A stretch of 64,000 bases of DNA from Helicostylum pulchrum (lineage: Eukaryota > Mucoromycota > Mucoromycetes > Mucorales > Mucoraceae). Location: positions 826,426 through 890,425 of the forward strand of contig JAIXMO010000006.1 in the NCBI GenBank assembly GCA_025677825.1, given 5' to 3'. The notes below the pieces were generated by a model. It saw nothing but the letters and a program-made list of their open reading frames with translations, was not told the origin of the DNA and did not search any database. The position numbers and the translations under genes are program-made. Below, in pieces: positions 36,171 to 47,504 of this stretch (positions within the stretch are counted from its first letter, which is position 1; the number at the start of each line of letters is the position of its first letter).

Positions 36171-39100
36171 TTAAAGTCCTGGAATAGTCTCAACTGCAGT
36201 AGTAGTAGTAGGAGTACCCGGAGTTGTTTCTGAAGGAGTTCCTTCTTCTGCAATTCGATTAGGATCATTCATGATAAAAAATTTAGGACAGTTTTTGTTT
36301 GTTTTCATGTGTCCAAGTTGTCCACAGTTACCGCATCGACGCTAAAACAAAAGAGTTTAAAAAAAACATTTTTTTATAGTGACAAATAAAAAAAATCTTA
36401 CCATAGCGCCTTCACGCTTTCCTCTAATTAAGCCAAGTACAGGATTTTCTGCTAATTGTGCTTGCTTAGCCAACTGACGTTGTCTACGTCTTTCTGCATT
36501 TCTCTTCAATTTAGCTAATTGATCTTGAATACGTTTCTTCATACGAGCGTTCTTTTCTTCGTCGTCAGTAGGTTCTAAAGCCTCAGCACTAAAAAGTTTA
36601 TATATTTTTTAGTTTTTCTCTCATAACAAACAAATTATAGTATTTTTACCTTGTGGCTTCTTCCTCAATCATTTGTCTTTGTCTCAAGTAAGATTTGATG
36701 ACAACAGGGTCACGAACAACTTCTTGTTGCCATGTCTTTTCTCCACCACCACCCGGTGTAGCTATTAATCTTCGAATAATCAAGTATTTGTTTTGACTGT
36801 TGACATGATAACTGGAATTCATACTTCCTGTCACAGATACATCATCATCGTCTATTTCAGAAGTAGCACGATCATATCTACTACGATGGTAGGAAGAAGG
36901 TGTTGCAGGAGAGGGTGACATCCCGTGACTATTACGGTGACCCCAATCATATTCAGACTAAAAAAAAAAAAAGAGTGATTAAGAGTCAAAGAAAAAAAAA
37001 ATTAAAAAGTGCAAAACACTTACAGTAGAAGGACTATCGACTTGATCATTATCTCTTTCTTCTTCCTCGTCTTCATGATCAGAAAGAACAGGTTCAATCT
37101 TATTACTTAGGGATTCTAACTGAGCTTTCCAGATTCTAGCGATTTCTTCTCTGTAAATTTGTTGTTGTTCAGCAACATTATATCTATGAGCACTCTTTGG
37201 TCTTGCTTCAATTTGAGCTATATAAAAGAGATGTTTTTTAGAAAAAAGTTTTTTGGGTTTTTGTTTGTTATTTGTGGGTTACCTAGTTTTTCTTCAGCTG
37301 ATTCACCAGCACGCAAGAAAATATCCTTCATGGATACACGGATGAAACTAAAACCTTCACCACGACCAGTCGGATCACCTGCACCATAAAGTTTCAACAT
37401 GGCTTTTCCTTGTGTAGCATTAATAAAGTTTCTTGTAGAAAACCAAGGCGCTAATTGTTGTTCGACCTCTAATTTGGAGTCACCTTCACCTGTTTCATCG
37501 TCGTCATTGACATCACCGTAACCTAAATCTTGTAAATGGCGCTCACCGACCAACATACTTTCATACAAACAAACCATCTCTGGTGTTACCATCTTGCGAA
37601 GATCTTCTTCCGTGGGTGGTTCGCCTCCACCACGTGTCTTCCAGTACCCTCCTCCTCCGTCTTTACTACGACGGTGAAATTCTAAAAATTCCTTCAATCT
37701 TTGTCGGATTTGAATATCGGAATATTCAGGGAACTTTTGTGCCAGTTTGTTCATTTTGAGTCGGTGAAGGTGGTTCTTTTTAATCAATCGGTATGTGACG
37801 ACTTGCAACCTGTTCTTGATAGTCGTTGTTACTTTTCTAGAATGAGGTCCAGGGACTTCTTGCACGGGGTAAGATTGACCAATAGTGAAAATAGCAGGTA
37901 TTTCACGCAAGTAATATTTAACATGTCCCTTGTATGTACTCTTTAATAATATAAAGTCGGTGTGCTTTACATCGTGTCGGAATAAAGGTGCACGGATCAA
38001 GTTATTATAATAGACGGAAATAGTTTGTCCCGGTTCAACATTACCAAAATTCATAAAAGGGGAAGTGTCACCAATATCCAATACAAATGGTTCGCCAATA
38101 TCAAGGTTGGGTACAAATTCATCTTTTGGTTCGGTCTTTCGATAATAATTGATGATTAATGTTCCCATACCAATATTGGATATAATAGGTGGATGCTCTT
38201 CAGAGTATTCCATTAATACAAACGGAGTACTATCTTTAAGTGTTAAATCCTTGGTGTTGCGTATAATATCAACATGGCCCTTCTTTTTATCCTTCTTCTT
38301 CTTTTTACTTGCTTTCACTCTCGAAAAGTGGATATCGGTATTTAAAGGCAATTGAATTAATGGTCTGTGGAAAGATCTTAATTCGGCCTTGGAAAGCTTT
38401 GTCTTGTAGAGAGAGGGATGTAATTTTAAGGCAGGTAAAGAGTGCTGAACAACCAATTGGCCAAATGTCTGTCGTACACGAACTAAACGTCCAGCCAAGT
38501 GAGATTCATAGAACTTGTCGTTGGATAAATTGAATCGATTCAATGGTAACTTATTGTGTGGTTCTGTATCGGTATGGTATATTTGAATCTTGGGAATAGG
38601 TTTAGGAAGTGGTTTACGGCCCTTCTTTACATGTTTAGGTTCAATAAGTAATTCCTTGGTGGCTTCGACTTCTTCAACATCAAACAGCATGTTGGGATCG
38701 TTTAAATCAAGTGAAATCTTCATCGTGGAGGCCGAAGGGCGTTCTTTATCCCAAATAATAGCGTCTAGCCAATCTCCTTCTTCAAGTTGCATATTTAAAT
38801 GCTTGCTGACAACGGCTTGTTTATCACTGGATTCATCAGTAGCAGCAGCAGCAGCATCGTCTTGTTTGTCTTCATCATCCCAAATAACATCGTCTTCCCA
38901 CGTATCCAGCATAACTGAATGATATAATTTATCTTCATTTAAAACTTGTGGTAAAGGTTCTGTCATATTGGGCTATATTCACGGATGGTTAATAAATGTT
39001 TAAATATATTTGAGGATATAAAAAACATACTCTTTCTGCTAATTCTTGTAAATAGTCGTCATCTTCACTTTCAGTTCCACTACTTTCACTATTTTCGTTT

Positions 39101-39905
39101 AAAGTTTCTATCCTTCGTCGTTTAATAGGTGGTTTTGCTTGTTCTACTCGAAGACGATCTAATTTACTTGCTCTCAAAAATAAAGTACGATCATCACGTT
39201 CTACTTCATATTCATATCCATCACCAAATACAACTAGTGATATAAAAAAAGTTAGTATAACTCTCTTTTTGCATATAACTTTTTATTACCTTTACGATGA
39301 AGTTGTAGTTTGGGTGGTCGTTTTATTTTAGCCATGAATAATTCAGAAAACTTTAAGATTTTTCCTTTCTCGAAACCAGGAAATAACTGTTGAATATCTA
39401 CTTTTTCTTGATCAATGTCCATGGGCGTTGGTTGTTTAATAATAGGTAGCTCCACAGGCTTTTTTTGTTCTTCGTCTTCATCGTCCTCATCATAGTTTTC
39501 GCTGACGAGAGCAAGTCTCGATTTCGGTAAGCTCTTTTGTAACATACCCATACCGCGTCGATAGTATTTCTCTTGTTGATCGTCTGGTACAGTTTCGTCA
39601 AAATCAGAATAATCGATAGCATCCGATGAATGAGCGGTTGGTATGACAGGTATGGATTCCATATTCTCTTCATCATCGTCGTCATTCTTTGCTCGTTCTA
39701 AACCAAACGTGTCATCGCTGAAAATCTTTGATATAACATCGGCGTCAACGCTTGAAAGTGTTTCTTTGAGATCCTACAAAAAAAAAAGTAAACATTAATT
39801 ACGTGTTGAATATTGTATTTGTGTTTATTAAATTACGTCGTCCAAATCACTCTCGAGTCGACCATGAGCATCCACATTTCCAAAAAAATAACCTGCAAAT
39901 GACAT
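36171..39905 (-). CDS. TAF1: Transcription initiation factor TFIID subunit 1
   Basis: Eight exons, complement(join(36171..36341,36402..36588,36650..36957,37024..37217,37283..38972,39031..39233,39290..39773,39837..39905)), 1101 residues. The N-terminus has the acidic TBP-binding-like region (SFAGYFFGNVDAHGRLESD, DSDFDETV-type motifs), then LFPGFEKGKILKFSELF. The central TAF1 domain shows TWEDDVIWDD, FNLSNDKFYESHLAGRL, LFRHDVKHTDFILLKS and YLREIPAIFTIGQSYPVQEV. A zinc knuckle (RRCGNCGQLGHMKTNKNC) closes the conserved part. It scaffolds TFIID and contacts core-promoter DNA. Like yeast Taf1 it lacks the C-terminal bromodomains of animal TAF1. The 1.7-kb exon 4 is the longest of the gene. Confidence 0.95.
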
Positions 39906-41515
39906 TTTTTTTTTTTTTTGCAAGTTCTTTTTTTTTTTTGGTTCAGGAAAAAAGGGAGCTTTTATACTTTCCAAGTTTTTTTTAATGACGTCACACTAAC
40001 GGCCACAACATGCTCGACTGATACTGAATGCTCTGCTAAAGTTATCATATATCTAATTTCATGTTAGTAAATAGTGTACTGGAAGGTGGTAAAAAAACCG
40101 ATTCAATTATGGCGTTAAATACTGAAATGGAGAAGAAAGGAACGAGAGGATGTTATTTTAAGTTTCTACTGAAGCAAACATTGTCTCAAATAATGTTCCT
40201 GTCTGTATCAAAAACGTCATCTGGAAATACAAGGAAAATCTAAGATACTGATGTATTCATTTGTCTGAAATAAACCCAATTGGACGATTTAGTCAGTTTG
40301 CAAAGACAAAAAACTTTGAGTGATGCATGTAATTTGATTTACTTTAACGATTTAGGATATACTCTCATGTAATGATAAAAATAACGATAATGATGTTAAA
40401 TAAATAAATATTATATGTATTCTCTATTAAATACTTTTCGTTCTGTGATTCGTCTGGTTATTCATCTGGTAATTCATCTGATAAACGCTCTTTCACCCGG
40501 TATGTTGTAGTTTCAAGTAGAGCTCTAATTTTGTTATATTTCTTATATTTACTACGAAAATATGATAGCAGTTATAAACTGAACAGTTTAATTCTAGGCG
40601 TAGCGGCCGTAACGGCTTCAACAAATTCAACATGAAGGTTATTCTTCAATTCATAATTTAACTCTTTTAATGCGATACAATTATGTTTATCTTCTACAAT
40701 AGTTTTAATGAATAGAATGTTCGATTTAATCATAACTATATTATCGTGTAACTGATTTTGCAAATTATACAGAGTATAGTTATTATTAATCTCTTGTTGG
40801 ACTCATTGAACATTTTGTATTTTATTTTAAATTTCATACGTAACCAAGAAATCTGTTTATTATGAATTATACTCTCATTTTAGTTAACTCTGCTAAGTCG
40901 TAATTTCAGCTGGTTTCTATTATTTAAATGAAGTTATAATTTCATATTTCGGTACTTTGCACTAAAGAATTTAAAGTAAATTCGGATCTTGAAGAGGGTC
41001 GACGGGAGGATTACTAACTTTTTTTTCAGCGAGTAGAAGAACCTAGCTGGGTAACTCCTCTTTTTATTGTTCTCCCTTATTAATAGAAATATATTAGTTT
41101 TTGCGTACAGTATAACTTTTGCTTTTTACCCATAATTTTTTAGAAGAATATATGTACTCTTACAAAATAGCTGGGATATAAATAAGTTATATAAAATAAT
41201 CCATGCGAGGCATAGTAAATTCTTGTAAATAATAAAAGTAAGGATGTTAAATAAATATAAAAATTGCGGTAATATGAATCGCTAGCCTTTATATACCTAA
41301 TAAAGTGATCAAGCTACATACAAGTATAATAGAAGGACTACAAACACACGCATAGTTAATGATAAAAAAAAACATTTTCTCTTTCACATTTATTTTATTT
41401 CGTACGCATTTTTTAATCGTGCGTCATTACTCCCAGCTATCAATAATAGTATCACATCCTTTTTTAGGGAATGTTATGGTTATCAACGTTTTTAGATATG
41501 AGCATTTGCTTTGTT
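39906..41515. other. Intergenic region at the start of the repeat-rich island
   Basis: About 1.6 kb between TAF1 and the transposase. AT-rich without homopolymer-free coding frames. A short imperfect tandem of TTCATCTGG-like units occurs at about 40449-40482. A 63-residue minus frame at 40572-40763 is not recognisable. I saw no convincing left terminal repeat of the transposon here. Confidence 0.4.
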
Positions 41516-42857
41516 TTATTTTAAACCGATATCTTTATCGAGACATCTATCCCAATAAGTTTCAGCATGTAGGACCCATCCCTTATAGTCATTTGGAGTG
41601 ACTTTAGAGATAGCCTTGATGATACGTGGAGTAAGAGTATCCGCTTTATCGAGAGGATTTCGACGTATATGTTGTTTAATTTTTGCCCAGCACTCTTCGA
41701 TTGGATTTAAAAATGAGGAGTATGGTGGCATGAACAAAGGTCTATAGCCTCGTTTGTTTATAGCATCAACTACAAAAGCAGAGTGATGTATTCTAAAATT
41801 ATCTAAAACAATGAATGTACCTTTCTCATAATGTTTGTCCAAAACGTCCATAACTGAATCCATGAATCGAACAATATGGTAGGCGGTTGTCCCCTTTAAA
41901 ACTTTTTTATTCTTACCTGCATCCTGAGTACTCGCTTTTCTTCTCTTGCTTGTTTGTTGCGAACCAAATTCTTTCTCGATCTGAGCTGCATCGCTCTTCT
42001 TCAATGGCTCAGCCTTCGAGAAATCGATGATTCCACGAGCAGAAATACAGCCTACAATACTAATGTTTACGCCTTTCTGGGAGTGCACCTTCACAATTGC
42101 TGGGTAACCTTTTTTTGACCATGCACGCCCTCTCGTCATTTGTGTGTGGAAGCCTGCCTCGTCAACAAATACGCAATTTTTTGATAATCAACACCAGCTG
42201 CTTTCCATTGTGTGACAATGTCAAAGCAAAGATTCAGAGTTCTTGGGGCATCTCTTTCTGCGGTATATTTTGATGCTTGCTTCAATGATAGAGCACATTT
42301 TTCGCGAATATGCTTATATAACCCAGGAATCGAAATCGTGAGTTCTGGAAATGCCTCGCAAAACTTGATCCTTGCTTCCTCCAGCACTATGGAAGGGTTG
42401 TTGTCGAAAAGAGTGATCAAAAAGCAGAATGCTCAGGAAAAAGCTTTTTAGCCTTATTGTTCGTTTTTCTAGGATTGCTTCCAGGCAGAACAGTCCCGTC
42501 ACTAGCATTGAACTCGTTTATCAATCCGTAAGCAGTGCTTCGAGGTATACCAGCAACTTCAGCAGCTTTGGGAACAGATAAACCCTCTTCCTGCATGACA
42601 TGGATGAGACGTTCTACGTTGCTTGGTCCCCAATTTTTATTCTTTCTTGTTGTTTTGATCGAAACGAGCTCCATATCCTCAGCAAGGTCGTTGACGACTT
42701 CCTCCATTTGTACCTCTTGGGCTTTCTGCATTCCATCATAATCTAGAATCATCTCCACTGCGCCATACTTCATGGCAGTTGTTTCCAAGTCCATGTCACC
42801 TTCACTGTCTTCAGACGTGTAATTATCGGCAGTAGGTTGATAATGTATATAATCCAT
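41516..42857 (-). mobile_element. Tc1/mariner (IS630)-like transposase, disrupted by two frameshifts
   Basis: Three overlapping frames (42417-42857, 42136-42420, 41516-42139) together make one transposase of about 447 codons. The N-terminus carries a helix-turn-helix (VERLIHVMQEEGLSVPKAA, GIPRSTAYGLINEF). The DDE core is visible: Asp in FVDEAGFH (frame change just before it), Asp in FIVLDNFRIHHS, Glu in PYSSFLNPIEECWAKIK. Frame breaks occur at a T run (about 42418-42423) and an A run (about 42170-42176); each would be repaired by one extra base. It is intronless, unlike the host genes. The copy is therefore probably inactive, unless the breaks are assembly errors. Clear terminal inverted repeats with TA duplication were not found by eye. 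Confidence 0.85.
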
Positions 42858-42910
42858 AGTTTATAGATGTTGGCGAAAGAAAATAAAAAAGTTTCAGCAA
42901 CGTCTTTAAT

Positions 42911-42980
42911 CCGTCTTCGGAATTTAAATATTCAGTCGTCTTCGGAACTTGAATATTTAACTGTCTTTCATCCGTCTTTC
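42911..42980 (+). repeat. Subterminal direct repeats upstream of the transposase
   Basis: CCGTCTTCGGAATTTAAATA (from 42911) recurs as TCGTCTTCGGAACTTGAATA (from 42936), with a partial third copy CTGTCTTTCATCCGTCTTTC at 42961-42980. The period is about 25 nt. Arrays like this next to a transposase start are often binding sites for its helix-turn-helix domain; that role is inference. Confidence 0.45.
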
Positions 42981-43000
42981 AATTATTCTTTAACAATATG

Positions 43001-43390
43001 AATAATATTACTAGAGACATGGCTCTCTGTATGTTCTACTATATGGAATTCACACCAGAAAACATAGAAATTTGCAAAAAAAAGACTTAGAGAAGCAAGT
43101 TGTGAAATTTGTTACAATGTAACACCCAATCAACCTGTACTTGTTGCTCATCAACGAATACTTGGTGATCCGTTAACATATCGTAAATACCTGGACGTCG
43201 TCCCAGTTGAAGAAGCAGGACAAAAAATGAACAAATCGAAAAAACAGCAACTGTCAGAAGGTTGTAACCCAATTATCGACCCAAAATATGCTGTCATAAA
43301 TATAAATGATATCCTAAGGCAAGTTGGGTTCGTACAATCTATCACCAGTAGCAGTGTCTTTTTTACGTCATACTTAAGTAATTACCATAT
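43001..43390 (+). pseudogene. Decayed copy 1 of an unrecognised repeated protein family
   Basis: From the ATG at about 43001 the frame reads NITRDMALCMFYYMEFTPEN then IEICKKK before a stop; one base fewer in the A8 run at about 43076-43083 would continue it as KKRLREASCEICYNV, HQRILGDPLTYRKYLDVVP, ILRQVGFVQ up to a stop near 43400. It aligns along its first 75 residues with the segment at 45720-46075, sharing TRD.A.CMFYY, EN..I.KK, CYN and a G.P..YR.Y.D core. The family is unknown to me. No ATG-to-stop intact frame exists in this copy. Confidence 0.4.
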
Positions 43391-43400
43391 AACGATGGTA

Positions 43401-45215
43401 TAAAAATAAACTTAAAACGGTAAGATACTTCAATTTATGAATATTAACCTACCTTGAAAAAAAAAAATTAACACTGAAAGCCAGTTTTTTTTTTTCTACA
43501 TTTAGTAGCCAGGATACCATCGATAGTATCATTTTCTAAATGTTTGGCCATAGCGCGGAGTTTTGAAATTTTCAGCAGAAAATCGAAACATCTCCTCTAT
43601 TCAGCATACATATATGTTAAACTTTTTAGAAAGCATCCACGCACCTTCCTTGATAAGAGAAATGGGTGAAAGTTTTTTTTTCAAAAGACCAGCTTGATGT
43701 TCTTGGCGCAACTGCAATCTTTTCTTCTTCCTACATGCCAGTGAATTATCAAGCCCGTATCAATTTTTACGTTCGAATAACGATAGTTGGCTTTAAACAC
43801 CGTGATAGAATACTTCGATCAACTAAATCCCGTTTGTTAAAGCTTGTTTAGCACTGTTACTGGGAGGTGCAAATACCTTTTTGAGCTAGCGATCTTTTTG
43901 GTCCGAAGTACACCTGAAATATCTCGGTCATAAACATACTTTAGTTTAAAAAGAGAGTTCTGACTTTGGACGATAAACACAGTCTTCGATTTGTGCTTCT
44001 ATTTGTTAACAGCATTTTTTTTACAGAAAAAAAATACAAAGTATTACTTCTCGCGCGTCTTTTGTGCACGGTGTTTACTCTAAGAAGAGCATAAAGCGCT
44101 AAAAGATATGATAAAAACGGGGCTGTATTTAATCATGATGATGTATTTTGCTACCAAAAAATTATGTGTTGTATTTACACTTACTATTCTTATTAGCCCG
44201 TTGTTTTTCAGTTAAAACGCCTCCCCTTTTTTGTGTCTATATCCAAAGAATCAATTTTGATGCCTCTGAAGCAAAGAAATGCGTATGAGATGTCAAGGTT
44301 CGCTTTTCGTCAGTGAAAGTCCCTAGCTATAAATTCACATGGGCGCTAGTATTATTTATTTTTTTTTGATAAAAGAGGTACGATTGGTAATGTATTCCAT
44401 TTTTTTTTCCATGTTGTGGAAAGTATGATATAATAGAGATAAGTCAAATTTAGGTTTTGGGAATGATCCTTTCCAAAAAAAAAAAGACTTCGTGGTTCCA
44501 GACCTACATTGTATCCTTAATAGTTAATACGATATTATTTTTTGTTTTTTGTTTTTAAAGTTTAGCATGAATAATGACGAAATTTATTTCATGTTATATT
44601 GTAGTTTGCCCCTTCTAAAATATAAACACCAAAAGTTAGGTATGTATTCGACGACAACAATATTCTTAAGTTTTCCTGTAAGCCAAATACTTAAACATAA
44701 GTCCCGGCAGTAGATGTTCTGACAGCTAATATCACCATTCTATTCTGGGTTTTGTCAAAGAAAAAACAATCATGCAGGATTTTTATCAGTAAATTAAATT
44801 TTAGGTCCTTTCTAAAAAAAGTACTCGCTCTTAAAAAGTACGGTACCCTACTCCAGTATACTCCCTCCGGTACACATAAATCATGTAGTAATAGGTGACT
44901 CGAATATTCCGTAGAACGAGAATATGATCCATTCTAAAAAGAAGATACATACTACTTATAAAATAAAACATTATGTGAGGCCCCAAAAAATGATGTAAGT
45001 ATGAAAAGAAAAAAAGGCGTTTTTTCCTTTACCTTTGTTTCAATCTAAAGACCACTTCCTAAACTTAAAAAGACCAAGCTTGTATTTCCTCTGGTACAAG
45101 ACCTCCTACACAAGACCTCCTATACAAGATAGATAGACTTTCCAACATTTTGATTGACGGTATTGCCAATGTAAGTAAATAAATGAACAATATATGTAAA
45201 ACAAGCACACAAGAA
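43401..45215. other. Repeat-island DNA without recognisable genes
   Basis: 1.8 kb, AT-rich, with only short chance-like frames (for example 43666-43851). A local tandem, ACAAGACCTCCTA repeated, lies at about 45100-45128. Nothing else was recognised. Confidence 0.4.
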
Positions 45216-45327
45216 CACATACGTGATAAGTAATATCCTGTACCTGTTTTTTTTTAAAAAACTTGTAAATTGACAATGTCTTTGCTCATTTTAAAGGAAG
45301 TGTCTGGTGCCCACAAAAAAAACCTGG
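45216..45327 (+). repeat. Direct repeat, copy A
   Basis: About 112 nt that recur at 45601-45713 with roughly one mismatch in ten by eye. Shared landmarks in order are TACGTGA-AAGTAATATC, CTTGTAAATTGACA-TGT, TTTGCT-ATTTTAAAGGAA, then CCTGG after an A run. The distance between copies is about 385 nt. It may mark a duplicated element edge next to the copy 2 gene relic. Confidence 0.6.
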
Positions 45328-45600
45328 TGCAAAAACCTGGTGCGCGTATCTTTCTCCTTTTTTTTACAATCTAATATACAAGTAAATATATGAATGTGTA
45401 CATCTTTTACAAGGAGCTCATATCCTTCTTCATTTATTAGCTTACTTATTATTATGATACATTGGCGACACCGTCGACCAAAAAGATTATAAAGTTAATC
45501 TCATGTAACAACTTGAGCAAGATGAACTCGGTTGTTGTGTTCAATATATGAGTTTGGAACCGCAAGTCGTTCATCTTGTTGAGGGATGATTGGCGTAAGA

Positions 45601-45713
45601 ACAGGTACGTGAGAAGTAATATCATGTACTTTTTTTTTGAGCTTGTAAATTGACAGTGTATTTGCTAATTTTAAAGGAAATCTTTAGTGGTCACCAATAA
45701 AAAAAAAACCTGG
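45601..45713 (+). repeat. Direct repeat, copy B
   Basis: Second copy of the repeat at 45216-45327, lying immediately upstream of the copy 2 relic of the unrecognised protein family. It could be a duplicated promoter or a terminal repeat fragment; no protein is encoded. Confidence 0.6.
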
Positions 45714-45719
45714 CGTCCT

Positions 45720-46080
45720 CAAAAAGAAAAAAAAATGGTAACTTTACATTTAAAGATAAAAGTTACCAGAGACCAAGCCGCGTGCATGTTTTACTACCTT
45801 CCTTATAATGAAGAAAACGTCGCCATTTCAAAAAAACGGCTGGAGGCACAGGAAGGCCTTGACCTTTGTTATAATACCAGCGAATTGGAGCCAATCCTGG
45901 CATCTATAGAATAAATGGGAACCCCTTCATATATCGTACGTATATTGATTCTATCGGCACCAGTTCTGAGCCTAGCAAAAAACGGCCAAGAGTAGAACTC
46001 GGTAAGTTAAAAAGTAATAGTTCTAAACACAATGGAATTAACGTTTGTCTGTATGTACCGAAGCGCAAGTAGTACACTTT
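45720..46080 (+). pseudogene. Decayed copy 2 of the unrecognised repeated protein family
   Basis: The frame IKVTRDQAACMFYYLPYNEE, NVAISKKRLEAQEGLDLCYN, ELEPILASI runs to a stop at 45912-45914. A neighbouring frame then gives RINGNPFIYRTYIDSIGTSS, KKRPRVE and CLYVPKRK to about 46075, so one base appears missing near 45908. The whole aligns with copy 1 at 43001-43390. Whether it was once joined to the broken ORF at 46160-46930 is unknown, but the two are adjacent and on the same strand. Confidence 0.4.
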
Positions 46081-46159
46081 CTGAACGAGGTATATTATCA
46101 TAAAGAGCCAAGCAACAAGGATCTCTTTTTAAAGCAATAACTTTCGAACAAGGAAATTT

Positions 46160-46930
46160 TCGAGACTTTAACTCAATATACGACAGTTTTTGACACCAGA
46201 ACTGCTCAGTATTTTGTTACTTGGTGTAAACAGAAGCGTATAACGTTTTTAGAAAGGGTGGCCATCGATGTAGAGAATTATATGTATTGGATGAAAGCTA
46301 TTTCGGTAAGCCTGAAAACATAATTGAAAAAATAAATTGGTATAGTTAATATGTTTTTTTCGATAGATGATTTAATTGAATCTATTTGTAACTACCTTTC
46401 CAACTATCAAACGTCGATTAGATATTTATTACAGGAAGGTTACGAGGTTATCGGTTACGTTCAAAAATCTCCTACAAATGATTCTGTAGATACCAGAACG
46501 AGACTTTTGCAAAGTATGGTGAACAACTTATTTGAACGGTCCTTGGTTAACCAAGTTTTTTTTTCTACTTCTTGCTTGTCATATACACCATTTGCCGAGC
46601 GTGATACAAAAGAGGATACCGATGATATTATACACAAATTGAGCAACGTAACGGGGAATACACAAGACATGTTGTCTTATATCAAAGCTACGAAAACAAT
46701 GCTTGCCTTGTTTCAATTGATTTTTCAGGCCTAACGTCCCGAACACACGACATACTTGAATTCATTAAATCCTATCCTACTGTAAAAAAAATAGCGATAG
46801 AATCTTTTGCAAGCTCGAACGAGTTATTTTTATTTGATGCTAACAAATTGCAAACGGACAACGAGCTCTTGGAGAGATCCAACGGGCGAAAGAAATTGAT
46901 CGCTAGATCAGAGTGGTTTAGTATACACAC
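46160..46930 (+). pseudogene. Broken ORF with faint serine-recombinase-like features
   Basis: Four pieces in different frames: TRTAQYFVTWCKQKRITFLE with VAIDVENYMYWMKAIS (about 46170-46303); DDLIESICNYLSNYQTSIRY, LLQEGYEVIGYVQKSPTNDS and RTRLLQSMVNNLFERSLVNQ (46351-46690); and, after a shift near 46692, CLVSIDFSGLTSRTHDILEF, KKIAIESFASSNELF (to about 46918). The order IGYV.KS, LLQ.MV, then (L)VS.DFSGL.SRT.DIL resembles the YxRVS, Q, and D/SRL/R-LL landmarks of serine recombinases. This is weak pattern matching, and the family is not identified. It lies directly after copy 2. Confidence 0.3.
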
Positions 46931-46972
46931 ACACAATCACACACACAAGCACATACACACTCATATTCTTAT
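46919..46972 (+). repeat. CA-rich microsatellite
   Basis: Imperfect (CA)n tract beginning at about 46924 (ACACACACAATCACACACAC and onward) that is read through by the last frame of the broken ORF as a His/Thr run. Confidence 0.7.
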
Positions 46973-47078
46973 ACATATTGTTACATAACAACAAGTCAAC
47001 TGCTGTATTAGGTGCCAAAAGTGTAAGCTGGTCTAGTTTGAAAGGGCAAATTGGGAATCATAAAAAGAGTTAATTGAG

Positions 47079-47504
47079 TTGTACAAAAGCGCATTGAACA
47101 TCCTTACAATCTTGACGTTTCGTGACATTTCTGAAAGAATTGCGCAAGATTCTAACCTATTTAATCCTGAAAAACCAAAATCGAAAGGTGGTCGTATCTT
47201 TGATAATGTCACCCAACGTGCTGGTTCTGGTTCTCTCATTACGCTTACGGTCGCTTTACTTATTCTGGCTGTCTGGGCTGGCGTAGGTATTATCATGGGG
47301 GCTCCTGAAATTTGGCAAAACATTATGCAAAATGGTGGTTCTATCCTTCATAGACATTCTGGCGATAACAAAACCAATCCTGTCATTACGATTCTTGTAG
47401 AAGCAGATCAAACAAATAAACCTGTTTCCAGCTACATACAAATAATGAATTTCTTGAAAAGTTCAATTATCAAAGAAAAAAAATCATTTACTACCAACGG
47501 ATAA
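47079..47504 (+). pseudogene. Fragment of a low-affinity iron permease (Fet4-like)
   Basis: A 141-codon frame without an ATG at its start contains GGRIFDNVTQRAGSGS, a membrane helix (LITLTVALLILAVWAGVGII) and GAPEIWQNIMQNGGSI, the landmarks of one unit of the low-affinity iron permease family. A full Fet4-type protein has several such units, and the usual continuation after the GGSI motif is missing. The tail (VSSYIQIMNFLKSSIIKEKK) is unrelated in composition. I read it as a truncated relic or an exon of a missing gene. In full proteins this family imports Fe, Cu or Zn at the plasma membrane. Confidence 0.5.

Noticed and set aside
38590..38922. 110-residue plus-strand ORF opposite TAF1
   Set aside because: Ser-rich antisense reading of the TAF1 acidic repeats; no independent evidence.
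42165..42425. Programmed -1 frameshifting in the transposase
   Set aside because: Neither site has the X-XXY-YYZ slippery heptamer in the incoming frame; single-base loss or sequencing error in homopolymers is simpler.
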